Assembly (NCBI GenBank): GCA_035699745.1
Contig: DASSPH010000069.1
Coordinates: 62,001 to 126,000, forward strand
Direction: 5' to 3'
DNA: 64,000 nt
DNA from: Vicinamibacterales bacterium
GTDB lineage: Bacteria; Acidobacteriota; Vicinamibacteria; Vicinamibacterales; 2-12-FULL-66-21
The translations under genes were made by a program, and so were the position numbers. The notes below the pieces were generated by a model, which was not told the DNA's origin, ran no database searches, and saw only the letters and a program-made list of their open reading frames with translations. Of this stretch, positions 16,831-26,111 are shown one piece after another (the stretch's first letter is position 1; each line of letters opens with the position of its first letter).

Positions 16831-19533
16831 CTATTCCTCGCGCAGCGCCTCCACCGGCTGCACCGCGAGCCCGCGGCGCGCCGGCGCCACCGCGGCAAGC
16901 AGGCCCACGAGCGTCATCACCGCCACGACACCGGGCAGCAGGAGCAGCGTCTTGCCGCCGGTGAGGGCCCCGCCGCCGAGCCAATCGAGCGCCGCCGCCA
17001 GCGTCACGCCCAGGGCGACGCCCGCAGCAAGCTGCCCCGCGGCACGGCGGAAGATGCCGGCGAGGATGCGGCGCGCATCGGCGCCGAGCGCGGCGCGGAT
17101 GCCGATTTCGCGGCGCCGCCGCGCGACGGTGAACGACATCATCGCGTAGATCCCCGCGGCCGACAGCAGCAGCACGCTGGTCATCACGATGATGATCGCG
17201 GTGGCGATCAGCCGCATGAACTTCTGGCCGTTGTTCCACGTCTCGACGACGCCCTCGACCGTTTCCAGGCCGAGGGCGGGGTGCACGGTCGCCGCGATCT
17301 GCCGCAGCCTCGGCGTCAGCTGTGGCGCAGGACTGCCACTGAGCCGGACGATCATCGTCGAGACGCGCCTCGCGCCGGGGCGGCCGGGGTGGAACACGCG
17401 CGGCGCCGGGGACGGCGCGCCCGGTCCGCTCGGGGTGAAGTCGGTGGAGAATGCCGGGACCACGCCGACGATCTCGTACCACGGACTGTTCGTGACGTCC
17501 CCTTCGTAGGAGGCGCGGTACCGTATCCGCCGCCCGAGGACGCTACCGCCAACCTTCTGCACAAAGGTGTCGTCGACGATGACGACCGTGGGTTCGGGAC
17601 GCGCGTCGGCGGGACTGAATCCGCGGCCGGCGATGACCGGGATCTCAAAGACGTCGAAGAGATTGATTGCGACTTCACTCCGGCGGGCCGGCACGACGGG
17701 ACCTTTCGCGGTCGACACCGCCGCGGTCGCCGTTGCCGCGTCTTCCACCTCGAACGATGCGAAGCCCTCCTCGCCGGGAAAGCTGTCGGTGAAGGTGACG
17801 GCCGCGATCTCCGGATCCGCCTCGAGACGCTGGGCGAGCGCGGTCGTCAGCTCCGGAAGCCGCGCATCGACGCCGCCGGCGCGCCCTTCACGCGAGAAGC
17901 CGATCGACGCGCGGACGAGCCCATTGGCGCCGACCGCCGGGCGCTTGGCCGCCTGGCTGAAGATCTGCGCGCCGTTGTACAGCGCCGGCGGCAGGAGCGC
18001 CACCGCGGCCGTGACCTGCAGGACGATCATCGCCGTCCACATCGGCCCGAGCTGCGCACCCGCGGCCCGCGTCCCGAAATACTGCAGGCCGCGCTGCACG
18101 CGCGACCCCGTCGCCTTGAGCGCCGGAATCACGCCGGCGATGACGGCGGCGAGGAGGGCGAGCCCGGTGACGTACAGGATGACCGCGGGCGTCAACGAGA
18201 AGTCCATCAGGACGAGGAGACGGCTGGCGCCGTCGCCTTCGCTGCCGACGGCATCGAGGATCCTGCCTATCGCCACCTTGGCGATCGCCAGGCCGATGAC
18301 TGCTGCGGCTACCGAGGGGACCAGCGCTTCGACGAACAACTGCACCACCACTCGGGAGCGGCTGGCGCCAAGCGCGGTGCGCACCGCGATCTCGCCCAGG
18401 CGCGTCGCCGTGCGCGCGTAGACCAGCACCGCGACGTTGATTGCGACGATCAGCAGCAGCACGCTGAGCCCGAACTGGAACGCGCGCATCGCCAGTTCCA
18501 TTTCCGGCCCCTGAATCCCGATGAAGGCGTGGGTGTAGCCGATGACGCGCGGCCGGCGTTCGCTCCGCCCCCCGGGCAGCGCGGCGGCCATGCGATCGCC
18601 GACCGCGGTCACTTCCGCCCGCGCGTCCTTCATCGAGAAGCCGTCGGCCAGCCGGCCGAAGACGAACAGACGATCGCTGCCGATGTCGGGGGACACGTAG
18701 AGCGGGACCCAGTACTTGTGATTGATCGGAAAGCCGAAACCCTGCGGCATCACCCCGACGATCGCGTAGACCGTGTCGTCCAGTCGAAGCGTCCGCTCCA
18801 GGATCCGCGGATCGCTGCCGAAGCGGCGCTGCCACTCCTCGAAGCCGACGACCACGACCGGCGGCGCCCCGGGACGCTCGTCTTCGTCGGTCAGCACCCG
18901 CCCCATCACGGGCGCGATGCGCGCGACACGGAAGCCGGAGGCGGTCATCGCGGCGACCTCGACCACGTCGATGCGTCCATCCGCCGCCAGGTTGCGCCGC
19001 TGGTCGCGGAAGGTCCCGAGATCGCGGACGGTCTTCAGCTCATCGCGCCACTGCAGGAACTCGGCGCCGGACGCGTTGTCCATACCGCCGCCGCCAACCT
19101 TGCGGATCGACACGATCCGCTCCCCTTCCGGCAGCGGGAGCGACGAGTCGAGCCAGGTGCCGAGGACGGTGAAGTAACCGGCGCCGATCGCGATCGCCAC
19201 CGACATGCCGATCACCGACACCAGGGACAGGCCGGGGTACTTGACGAACATGCGCAGTCCGAGCTTGACGTCGAGCCACGAGACCCGCCAGAAAGTGCGC
19301 CGCGCCTCGGTGGCGTGCTCGGCCGCGATCATCGGCGCGCACGCGTCGCGCACGCGCGCGGCGTCGCCGAACCGCTGTGCCGCCGCCTTGCGCGCGGACT
19401 CCGGGCTCAGTCCGCGATCGACGTAGTCGCGCGTGCGCTGATCCAGGTGAAAGCGAAGCTCCTCGTCCAGCTCTTCGCCCGGGTTCGGACGGACCGCCCA
19501 GCGCCACGGGCGCCACTCACGCGGCCGCTTCAT
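16831..19533 (-). CDS. ADOP-family ABC transporter permease with prefix domain
   Basis: Acidobacterial duplicated orphan permease, 900 aa, of the MacB/FtsX type. Residues about 16-75 form the cytoplasmic permease-prefix domain (DEELRFHLDQRTRDYVDRGL, then ARKAAAQRFGD). Residue 100 onward has the first transmembrane helix (LSLVSVIGMSVAIAIGAGYF), a large periplasmic MacB-like region (WRDELKTVRDLGTFRDQRR), three helices around 350-480, then the duplicated permease half with final helices and an ARRRREIGIRAALGA motif. The start overlaps the PadR gene by 4 bp (ATGA). No ATP-binding subunit is nearby, as is usual for orphan permeases. Probable role is efflux or lipoprotein/envelope transport; unproven. 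Confidence 0.88.
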   Translation of the reverse strand: MKRPREWRPWRWAVRPNPGEELDEELRFHLDQRTRDYVDRGLSPESARKAAAQRFGDAARVRDACAPMIAAEHATEARRTFWRVSWLDVKLGLRMFVKYPGLSLVSVIGMSVAIAIGAGYFTVLGTWLDSSLPLPEGERIVSIRKVGGGGMDNASGAEFLQWRDELKTVRDLGTFRDQRRNLAADGRIDVVEVAAMTASGFRVARIAPVMGRVLTDEDERPGAPPVVVVGFEEWQRRFGSDPRILERTLRLDDTVYAIVGVMPQGFGFPINHKYWVPLYVSPDIGSDRLFVFGRLADGFSMKDARAEVTAVGDRMAAALPGGRSERRPRVIGYTHAFIGIQGPEMELAMRAFQFGLSVLLLIVAINVAVLVYARTATRLGEIAVRTALGASRSRVVVQLFVEALVPSVAAAVIGLAIAKVAIGRILDAVGSEGDGASRLLVLMDFSLTPAVILYVTGLALLAAVIAGVIPALKATGSRVQRGLQYFGTRAAGAQLGPMWTAMIVLQVTAAVALLPPALYNGAQIFSQAAKRPAVGANGLVRASIGFSREGRAGGVDARLPELTTALAQRLEADPEIAAVTFTDSFPGEEGFASFEVEDAATATAAVSTAKGPVVPARRSEVAINLFDVFEIPVIAGRGFSPADARPEPTVVIVDDTFVQKVGGSVLGRRIRYRASYEGDVTNSPWYEIVGVVPAFSTDFTPSGPGAPSPAPRVFHPGRPGARRVSTMIVRLSGSPAPQLTPRLRQIAATVHPALGLETVEGVVETWNNGQKFMRLIATAIIIVMTSVLLLSAAGIYAMMSFTVARRRREIGIRAALGADARRILAGIFRRAAGQLAAGVALGVTLAAALDWLGGGALTGGKTLLLLPGVVAVMTLVGLLAAVAPARRGLAVQPVEALREE

Positions 19534-19916
19534 CGGCGCCCCCGCGAGGACGGCAGCTCGCCGGTGGTCACCGCGCGGCTGACGGCGTGGGAGAGACGCA
19601 GCCAGCCGCTCGCCTGCTGCTCGAATTCACGCTCGCCCGCCGGCGTGAGCCGATAGAACTTCGCGCGGCGATTGTGCTCGGAAATCCCCCACTCTCCCTT
19701 GATCCATCGCTTCTGCACCATGCGATAGAGCGCGGGGTACAACGATCCCTCTTCGACCCTCAGCACATCGTCGGTCGCGGTTTCGATCCAGCTGGCGATG
19801 CCGTAGCCGTGCATCGGCCCCTGGGACAGGCGCTTGAGGACGAGCAGTTCGATGGTGCCCTGGAGCACCGCGGCGTCTCTGGAGAACATCGGATGAATGG
19901 CCTTCCCTATTCCCAT
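19530..19916 (-). CDS. PadR-family transcriptional regulator
   Basis: Small winged-helix repressor of 128 aa. Family motifs are LQGTIELLVLKRLSQGPMHGYGI (about 18-40), VEEGSLYPALYRMVQKRWI (54-72) and KFYRLTPAGEREF. It precedes and overlaps the ADOP permease gene, the standard arrangement in Acidobacteriota, and probably controls that permease. ATG 19916 is used; Met10 is an alternative that starts closer to the conserved part. No Shine-Dalgarno sequence is visible. Confidence 0.9.
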   Translation of the reverse strand: MGIGKAIHPMFSRDAAVLQGTIELLVLKRLSQGPMHGYGIASWIETATDDVLRVEEGSLYPALYRMVQKRWIKGEWGISEHNRRAKFYRLTPAGEREFEQQASGWLRLSHAVSRAVTTGELPSSRGRR

Positions 19917-19935
19917 CTAGGGGAGTAGCAGGAGA

Positions 19936-19941
19936 AGTATA
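19936..19941 (-). promoter_or_regulatory. Possible -10 element for the padR-ADOP operon
   Basis: TATACT on the minus strand, about 20 bases before the padR ATG, in otherwise GC-rich DNA. No clear -35 box is visible. Confidence 0.3.
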
Positions 19942-19978
19942 CGCGGAGCGCGCAGGCGGTGTTCCGCGAACTGGCTGG

Positions 19979-22453
19979 CTAGTGCTGCCTCAGCAGTTCC
20001 GACGGCTGGACTCGGGTGCCGCGCCACGCCGGAAGCAGCGCCGCCAGACCGGCGACGAACACCAGCACCAGGGTTGACGCCAACAGCGTGGCGGGGTCCC
20101 GCGGCTCGAGGCCGTAAACGAGCGGCGCGATGAAGCGAGACAGCCACGACGCGGCAAGGATTCCCGCCAGCGCGCCCGCTGCGACGGATGCACCGATCCG
20201 GGCCAGCAGCGCGGCCAGGACGCGCGCCGGCTGTCCGCCCAGCGCGAGGCGGATGGCGATCTCCCGGCGCCCGCGCGACACCGCGAACGACGCGACGCCG
20301 AAGACTCCGATGGCCGACAGAAGCAGTGCGACCACGCCGAAGAAGCCTGCGAGGGTGGCGACGAGCCGTTCCCGCGTCAGCGAGGTCTGCACGTCACGAT
20401 CGAGAGCTCGGAAAGCCACCGTCACGGCAGGTTCGACCGAGCGCACGGTGTCGGTCAGGAGCGCGACCGCGCGTGAAGCATCCGCAGCGCCGCGGACGGC
20501 GATGCGGAACGGACGGTCCGGCGGTCCGAGGCCGGTGGATTGCGCGAACGGGACGTACACCGTGGGCGGCGGCTGATCGCGCAGCGACTGTCCGTATACC
20601 GCATCCTGGACGATGCCGGCGACGGTGCAGCCGGCTGCCGCGCAGGGACCAGCCTTGATCGTGGCGCCGACGCTCACGTTCTCACCGAGCCTGCGGCGGA
20701 GCGCTTCGTTGATGATCGCGACCCGCGGCGCTCCCGCGCTGTCGCCGCCGTCGAAGTCGCGGCCCGCCCGCAGCGCGGTGCCATACACGCCGAACCAGCC
20801 GGGGGTGACGAAGTTGAACGCGACTTGCGGCTGCGCGTCAGCCCGCCTGCCGCGCGCGTCGGTCAGCAGGCCGCCTGCACCAGTTCCGAATGGCGTCCAC
20901 GGCGATCCGGCGGCGCCGATGACGCCAGGCGCCGCGGCGATGGCCTCGAGCAGCCGTTCGTACACTCGCAGTCGCGCCGGGTCGTCGGCGGACACCCGGG
21001 AAGCGTTCACGGTCATCACGATCACACCGGCCGGATTGAACCCGAGCGGTACGTGCGCGAGCCTGTCGAGCGTGCGGCCGAACACTGCGGCCGCCGAGAC
21101 CAGCACGATCGACAGCGCGATCTGCGCCGCAATCATCGCGCCCGTCAACGAGCCGCTGCGCCCTCCTCCTCCTCCCGCTCGGTCGGCCGACAGCGCTTCC
21201 ACCGAGGGGACGCGCGCGGCGTACAGTGCGGGCGTCGTGGCGAACACGACAACCGCCGTGACGGTGGTCGCGCTGATGAACGCCAGCACCCGCCAATCGA
21301 TCGGCACGTCGAGAACGGCGAACCCCGTCGCGGCCGGCAGGCTGGCGACGAGCGCTCGACCCGCCCACACCGCGAAGATCGTGCCGGCCAGCGCGCTGAC
21401 GCCGCCGAGCGCCAGCCCCTCCACGAACAGCTGGCGCGCCAGCCGCCAGGGAGGCGCCCCGACCGCGAGCCGGATGCTGAGATCGCGGCGACGGGCGGCG
21501 GTGCGTACGACGAACAGCGTGCCGACGTTCACGCACACGATCACCAGCACCAGCGCCGACACGATCAGCAGCGTGACCAGGGGGCGCGCGTACAGCTGAC
21601 GGAGCTGCGATCGGTCGGTGATGCCGGTCGATGCCGGTGCGAGCACCATCGGCTCCTTCAACCACGGCGGAACTCCGGGGCCGACGATGTCGCTCTGCAT
21701 CGCGCGCAGCTTTGCCGTGGCGCCCGCGATGCCGTCTGCCGCTTTCACCCGCACCATCACGGTCAGCAGCATCGCGCGGCGGCTGTCGACCACCGAACGC
21801 GCGCCGAGCATCAGTGGTTCGTTCGCGAGCGGCATCGCGAGATCGAACGATCGGCCGACGTCCACCCCGCGGAATCCTCGCCGGGCGACGCCGACGATGG
21901 TGACCGGCCTGCCTTCAACCAGCAGCCGCGAACCGATCACGCCCGGCGTGCCATGGAAGCGGCGCTGCCACGCGTCATGACTGAGAACCGCTACCGGTCC
22001 ATCGGGGCCGCCGCCTCTCACGTCGTCGGCGGCGGTGAAGGGGCGGCCGAGGAGGGCGTGACTGCCAAGCGTATTGAAGAAGTCGCCGCTGGCGAACAGC
22101 GTGTCGAACGGCTGCGACTCGCCCGACTGCGCCGTCTCGAGGGGCTGCAGGATCCACGCGAATGCGCCATCGAAGGCGCCGCGGCGCTCCCGCAGCCGCT
22201 CCCACATGGCGAAGCTCCAGCCGGCGCCTCCGTGGAAGCCGAACCGAAGGGCCGTGTCGGACGTGATCGTGGCGAGCCGTTCCGGTTCGTCGACCGGCAG
22301 CGGGCGGAGCATCAGACCGTTGGCGACCGAGAACAGGGCGGTCGTCGCGCCGACGGCGAGCGCGAGCGTCAGCATCGCCGCCGCTGAGATCGCGCGCGAG
22401 GCGAGCAGCGCGCGGATCGCGGCGCGGATGTCGAGCCCGAGCTCCTTACCCAA
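19979..22453 (-). CDS. ADOP-family ABC transporter permease (no prefix domain)
   Basis: Second orphan permease, 824 aa, MacB/FtsX type. The first transmembrane helix is at about 20-45 (ISAAAMLTLALAVGATTALFS), followed by a periplasmic MacB-like domain with the typical DFFNTLGSHALLGRPFTAADD, three helices at about 280-400, a second periplasmic part and C-terminal helices with SRGRREIAIRLALGG. It lacks the N-terminal prefix seen in the neighbouring ADOP. The start is TTG 22453, supported by GGAGG at four-base spacing inside the end of the upstream gene, which it overlaps by 8 bp. It is the last gene of a padR operon. Confidence 0.88.
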   Translation of the reverse strand: MGKELGLDIRAAIRALLASRAISAAAMLTLALAVGATTALFSVANGLMLRPLPVDEPERLATITSDTALRFGFHGGAGWSFAMWERLRERRGAFDGAFAWILQPLETAQSGESQPFDTLFASGDFFNTLGSHALLGRPFTAADDVRGGGPDGPVAVLSHDAWQRRFHGTPGVIGSRLLVEGRPVTIVGVARRGFRGVDVGRSFDLAMPLANEPLMLGARSVVDSRRAMLLTVMVRVKAADGIAGATAKLRAMQSDIVGPGVPPWLKEPMVLAPASTGITDRSQLRQLYARPLVTLLIVSALVLVIVCVNVGTLFVVRTAARRRDLSIRLAVGAPPWRLARQLFVEGLALGGVSALAGTIFAVWAGRALVASLPAATGFAVLDVPIDWRVLAFISATTVTAVVVFATTPALYAARVPSVEALSADRAGGGGGRSGSLTGAMIAAQIALSIVLVSAAAVFGRTLDRLAHVPLGFNPAGVIVMTVNASRVSADDPARLRVYERLLEAIAAAPGVIGAAGSPWTPFGTGAGGLLTDARGRRADAQPQVAFNFVTPGWFGVYGTALRAGRDFDGGDSAGAPRVAIINEALRRRLGENVSVGATIKAGPCAAAGCTVAGIVQDAVYGQSLRDQPPPTVYVPFAQSTGLGPPDRPFRIAVRGAADASRAVALLTDTVRSVEPAVTVAFRALDRDVQTSLTRERLVATLAGFFGVVALLLSAIGVFGVASFAVSRGRREIAIRLALGGQPARVLAALLARIGASVAAGALAGILAASWLSRFIAPLVYGLEPRDPATLLASTLVLVFVAGLAALLPAWRGTRVQPSELLRQH

Positions 22454-22877
22454 CGCGCCTCCGGCGCATCACGATCATGACGACGCCGAGCACGAGTCCC
22501 GCGCCGGCGGCGGCGGCGATCAGCCACCACGCCGCGGGCATGAAGAAGGTCATCAGCACGACGAGCCCGATCAGCGTCAGCCCGCCCGCGCCGGCGACCG
22601 GACTGCCGGTCAGATTGACCGGCGCGCCGCCGAGCGTCAGCCGCCGTGTCCGGTCGATGGCGTCGCTCGGCTGCAGATCGACCAGCCGCAGCGGCCGGAT
22701 CTCGTCCGATCGCTCGAACCCGGCCGCCGCAATCGCGGTCAGCACTTCGCGCCAGACGCGGACGCGCGAGGGGCGCCGCCCGTACTCTTCGATGAGGTCG
22801 CCGGCCAGCGCAGCGCTGTCGGGCACGAGCCGCTCGAGGAGCGCGAGCGCGACTCGTGGAGGCTGCCGCGTGCTCAT
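22446..22877 (-). CDS. Small membrane protein resembling a detached ADOP prefix domain
   Basis: Protein of 143 aa between padR and the ADOP permease. ATG 22877 overlaps the padR stop (ATGA). The N-terminal part has LLERLVPDSAALAGDLIEEY, reminiscent of the permease prefix domains fused to other ADOPs. The C-terminal 60 residues form two hydrophobic helices (GGLTLIGLVVLMTFFMPAAW and LIAAAAGAGLVLGVVMIVM) ending in a basic tail. Its position and overlaps suggest that it works with the permease. Relation to the prefix domain is judged by eye only. Confidence 0.7.
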   Translation of the reverse strand: MSTRQPPRVALALLERLVPDSAALAGDLIEEYGRRPSRVRVWREVLTAIAAAGFERSDEIRPLRLVDLQPSDAIDRTRRLTLGGAPVNLTGSPVAGAGGLTLIGLVVLMTFFMPAAWWLIAAAAGAGLVLGVVMIVMRRRRVG

Positions 22878-23206
22878 GTCAGCTTCTCCTTCAGCTGAGG
22901 GACGCCGCGCCACATCGCGGCCAGCGCCCTCTGCGTGTCCTTCACCGAGCGCAGCCCGCGCGGGGTGACGCGGAAGAACCGGCGGGCGCGGCCGCCCCGT
23001 TCGGGTGTCGGGGTGCCGGTGTTCGAGGCGACCAGCCCGTTGTTCTCGAGCCGCTCCAGCGCGGCGTACGCGGCGCCGAGCAGCACCCGCCTCCCGGTTA
23101 TCGCCTCGATCTCCTGGGCGATCCGCACGCCGTAGGCGTCGTCGCCGACGCGCAGCACCGCCAGCATGATCATCAGCTCGAGGTCGGTGAGCAGGGTGCG
23201 CGGCAT
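22874..23206 (-). CDS. PadR-family transcriptional regulator
   Basis: Winged-helix regulator of 110 aa: TDLELMIMLAVLRVGDDAYGV (7-27), VLLGAAYAALERLENNGLV (about 41-59), RFFRVTPRGLRSV. First gene of a three-gene overlapping operon with the small membrane protein and the ADOP permease. A perfect 7+1+7 palindrome lies 3 bases before its ATG and is a likely autoregulatory operator. Confidence 0.9.
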   Translation of the reverse strand: MPRTLLTDLELMIMLAVLRVGDDAYGVRIAQEIEAITGRRVLLGAAYAALERLENNGLVASNTGTPTPERGGRARRFFRVTPRGLRSVKDTQRALAAMWRGVPQLKEKLT

Positions 23207-23209
23207 ATA

Positions 23210-23224
23210 TTCACAAATTGTGAA
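23210..23224. promoter_or_regulatory. Palindromic operator upstream of padR
   Basis: TTCACAA-A-TTGTGAA, a perfect dyad and the only AT-rich patch in this neighbourhood. It spans the place of the ribosome site or initial transcribed region of the padR gene at 23206. PadR proteins bind such dyads in their own promoters, so autorepression is likely. Confidence 0.6.
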
Positions 23225-23292
23225 CTAATGGCGGCGCGGCTGTCAACCGGACAGCGCGGGGCGGTGGGTTGTCAGCGGATCGCCGTCGGCCG

Positions 23293-26061
23293 CTACTGCG
23301 ACCCGAATGCCTTCCGCCACTGGTTCACCACCGCCTGCCGGGAACCTCCGGCTGCGGCATAGGCGTCGGCGTATCGCGTGAAGCGCGCCTTGTCGGCGTC
23401 GCGGGTCTCGATCGACCCGTTCGCCGCGCGCGTCTCGTACAAGGAGCGCAGCGCGAGAAACAGACCGTCGGCGTCCGCGGGGTGCGCGTCCAGGTACGGC
23501 AGCAGGATCTTCACTGCCTCGGCGTGCCTGCCCGATCGGACCAACGCGGTCGCCAGTCTGATGCCGACGTCGTCGTTGGCCGGCCACAGCGTGCGCGCCG
23601 CGGTCAGCACGTCGACGGCCTGCTCGGTGTCGCGCAGGCGAAGCAGCGCGTCGCCGAGGAGCGTGTAGACGAACGGCGCGTTCGACTCGGTGATGAGCGC
23701 GGTCTGCCACGCTGCGGCCGCGTCTCGATCGCGTCCCGCGGCGGCATGGCACGCGCCGAGATAGAACGCCGCCGGCAGGAACTCCGAATCCATCTTCAGC
23801 GCGGCGCTGAACCGCGCTTCGGCATTCTTCAGATCGCCGCTCGAGAGTGCGGCGAGGCCTCTCAGGAACACTGCCGCGAGTCGATCGTCGGCCGCGCCCT
23901 TCAACCCCTGCAGCGCCTCGTCCAGCCTGCCGGCGCGAGCGTGCTCAATCGCGGGTCGAAGCGGAACCGCGTCCGCCGCCGCACCGGCGCTGAATCGATC
24001 GAGAAAGAAGCTGAGCACCTGCGGCGTCAGCACCGCCGACTTGTCGAACACGTCGATGCGCGAGGCGAAGGCGATCGGCGGCGCGGGCTCGAGGGGTGAC
24101 GCGGCCGCGCCGCGCGCCGCGACGAGCGGCCCGGCACGGCTCACGCGGAACGGGCGGACGACTTGTCCGACCTTGCGGCCGCTGACGGAAATGACCGCGC
24201 GGACCACGTACTCGCCCGGAGGGAGCAGGCCGATCGGCACGCCCGCCTCCGCCGTACGCCGGCGCCCGCCCGCCATTTCCGCCGCCTGCAGCCGCGCGGG
24301 CGCGCTCTCGATCGCCTGGCCGGTCTCGGTCTTCGCCACTTCGAGGACGACGCTGGCGTTCGTGAGCTGCTCGGGTGCCTCGGAGAGCAGCTCGAAGTAG
24401 GTATGGAGCTCGTCTCCAGTGAGATCCGCGGCGACCGGCGGAGGCGCATCCCCCGCGTTCTGCGTCATGTTGTCGGCAAGCAGCAGGTCGGTCGCGTGCA
24501 GCTGGCCGAAGGCGCTCAATCGAGCGGTGATCGTGCGCTCGACGCTGCCACGACGGCCGCTGTCGTCCACCACCGCGACCTTGACGGTGTAGTTCCCCGG
24601 CGGCGCCACCGCGGCGCCAACCCACTGCTGCACCCGCCGCACCGCGTCGACCGGGTTGGGAACCGTCCGCTGCAGACGGCCGGCGCCCGGCTGCCCCATG
24701 TCGTCGAGCATGACGTATCCGAGGCTCACGTTCTCCCGCGGGTTCATCGAGCGATCGATCTCGACGGCGAGCAGGATCTTCAACCGCGACGACGCCGGGT
24801 CCTGGAACGTGTAGGTCGTGAGCTTGAGCGGAATGTCGGCGGCGAGGATCGGCGAGCGCAGCGCCTGGCGCACCAATTCGTCGGTGGTGAGCGCGACCGG
24901 CGGACCGACGGTGAACTCGCGCCGGGCGCGCAGCTCCACCTGCGGCCGGCGCACGTCGATCTTGATCCGGTGCGGCGTGCCGTCGCGGTCGCCGCTCTCC
25001 GGTTCGAAGCTGAGGAGGTAGTAGCCGGAGAGCTCGCGTCCGAGACGCTGGAACGCGAAGTCCGCGTCGCCGAAGATCCTGAACACCTCGCCGCGGGCGT
25101 TGAACGCCAGCTGGTCGAGGCCGTGCTTCAGGATGGTCTTGTCCGCCGTCTGCGACGAGGAGAGCCGCTGCGACGACGCGTCCGACTCCGAGCTGTCCAT
25201 CTGGAGCACGTAGAGAATGATGTGCGCGGCCGACGCGCGCGTGCCGATCCACGAGATGTCGGCCAGGTCGCGATCGAGCAGCATCCCTTCCGAGAGCAGC
25301 ACGATGGTCTTGGGGGTGTTGCCGGTGTCCATGCGGTCGAACAGCCCGCGCAGCGCGACCAGCGCGTTGCGCGAGCGCTCCCGCACCGACATCAGCAGCT
25401 GCCCGCCTTCGCCCTGCATCCGCTGCAGGCAGCTCTCGACGAGCGTCGGTCCGGGATCGGCGCCGCATTCGCGCGCGACGATGTCGCGGATCGCGGTGCG
25501 ATCGTTCCCCTGCAGCGCCAGCGCGTCGGAAAGCCCGATCCGCCGCGGTCCGAACTCCTCGGTGGCGCGGCCGACGACCTTCGCGAGCAGCGACTGCACC
25601 AGCGCGTGATTGGTCGTGAACTCGGTCTGAGGGCCGACGTTCGGCAGCACGACGAGCGCGACGCGGTCGGCCGGGTTCAGGGTGCCGACGAACCGGCGCG
25701 CCGCCTCGAACACCGTCTTGCCGCGGCCGATGCCGATGTTCTCGGCGTCGATCACGAGCATGATCAGCCGCCCGCCCGCAGCCCCGGCGTTCGTGCTGTA
25801 TTCGGCGGCCCTCGCCGGCGCGGCGGCGGCGGTGCCGGCGATCGAGATGAACTCCGCGGACGCGATCCGCCGCGGTTTGCCGTCGACCGACAGGGTGAAC
25901 TCCTGCGGGGTGAGGTCGGACACGGGCCGGCCGTTCTTGTCGACCACGCTGACGTCCACCGGCACCAGGTCGACGGTGGACTTGAAAGTCGGGCGCCGCG
26001 GCTGCGGCTCCTGCCGGGCCGCAAGCATCGCGAGCGACACTGCCACCGCCAGGACTTTCAT
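23293..26061 (-). CDS. VWFA-related acidobacterial-domain protein with TPR C-terminus
   Basis: Exported protein of 922 aa. Signal peptide 1-19 (KVLAVAVSLAMLAARQ). Residues about 25-330 carry the VWFA-related domain common in Acidobacteriota: VPVDVSVVDKNGRPVSDL, then LVIDAENIGIGRG in place of a strict MIDAS DxSxS, and TIVLLSEG. The middle part is beta-rich. The last 200 residues contain tetratricopeptide repeats (LKNAEARFSAALKMDSEFLPAAFYLGACHA, split over 20-residue units). Probable role is protein-protein interaction at the cell surface or periplasm; no enzymatic motif. The next gene downstream is on the same strand only after the padR operator region. Confidence 0.85.
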   Translation of the reverse strand: MKVLAVAVSLAMLAARQEPQPRRPTFKSTVDLVPVDVSVVDKNGRPVSDLTPQEFTLSVDGKPRRIASAEFISIAGTAAAAPARAAEYSTNAGAAGGRLIMLVIDAENIGIGRGKTVFEAARRFVGTLNPADRVALVVLPNVGPQTEFTTNHALVQSLLAKVVGRATEEFGPRRIGLSDALALQGNDRTAIRDIVARECGADPGPTLVESCLQRMQGEGGQLLMSVRERSRNALVALRGLFDRMDTGNTPKTIVLLSEGMLLDRDLADISWIGTRASAAHIILYVLQMDSSESDASSQRLSSSQTADKTILKHGLDQLAFNARGEVFRIFGDADFAFQRLGRELSGYYLLSFEPESGDRDGTPHRIKIDVRRPQVELRARREFTVGPPVALTTDELVRQALRSPILAADIPLKLTTYTFQDPASSRLKILLAVEIDRSMNPRENVSLGYVMLDDMGQPGAGRLQRTVPNPVDAVRRVQQWVGAAVAPPGNYTVKVAVVDDSGRRGSVERTITARLSAFGQLHATDLLLADNMTQNAGDAPPPVAADLTGDELHTYFELLSEAPEQLTNASVVLEVAKTETGQAIESAPARLQAAEMAGGRRRTAEAGVPIGLLPPGEYVVRAVISVSGRKVGQVVRPFRVSRAGPLVAARGAAASPLEPAPPIAFASRIDVFDKSAVLTPQVLSFFLDRFSAGAAADAVPLRPAIEHARAGRLDEALQGLKGAADDRLAAVFLRGLAALSSGDLKNAEARFSAALKMDSEFLPAAFYLGACHAAAGRDRDAAAAWQTALITESNAPFVYTLLGDALLRLRDTEQAVDVLTAARTLWPANDDVGIRLATALVRSGRHAEAVKILLPYLDAHPADADGLFLALRSLYETRAANGSIETRDADKARFTRYADAYAAAGGSRQAVVNQWRKAFGSQ

Positions 26062-26111
26062 GCGCCTGAGTCTACTGCGGATTCAGGCGCCCACGCCGGC
26101 GAAAGGGCGCG

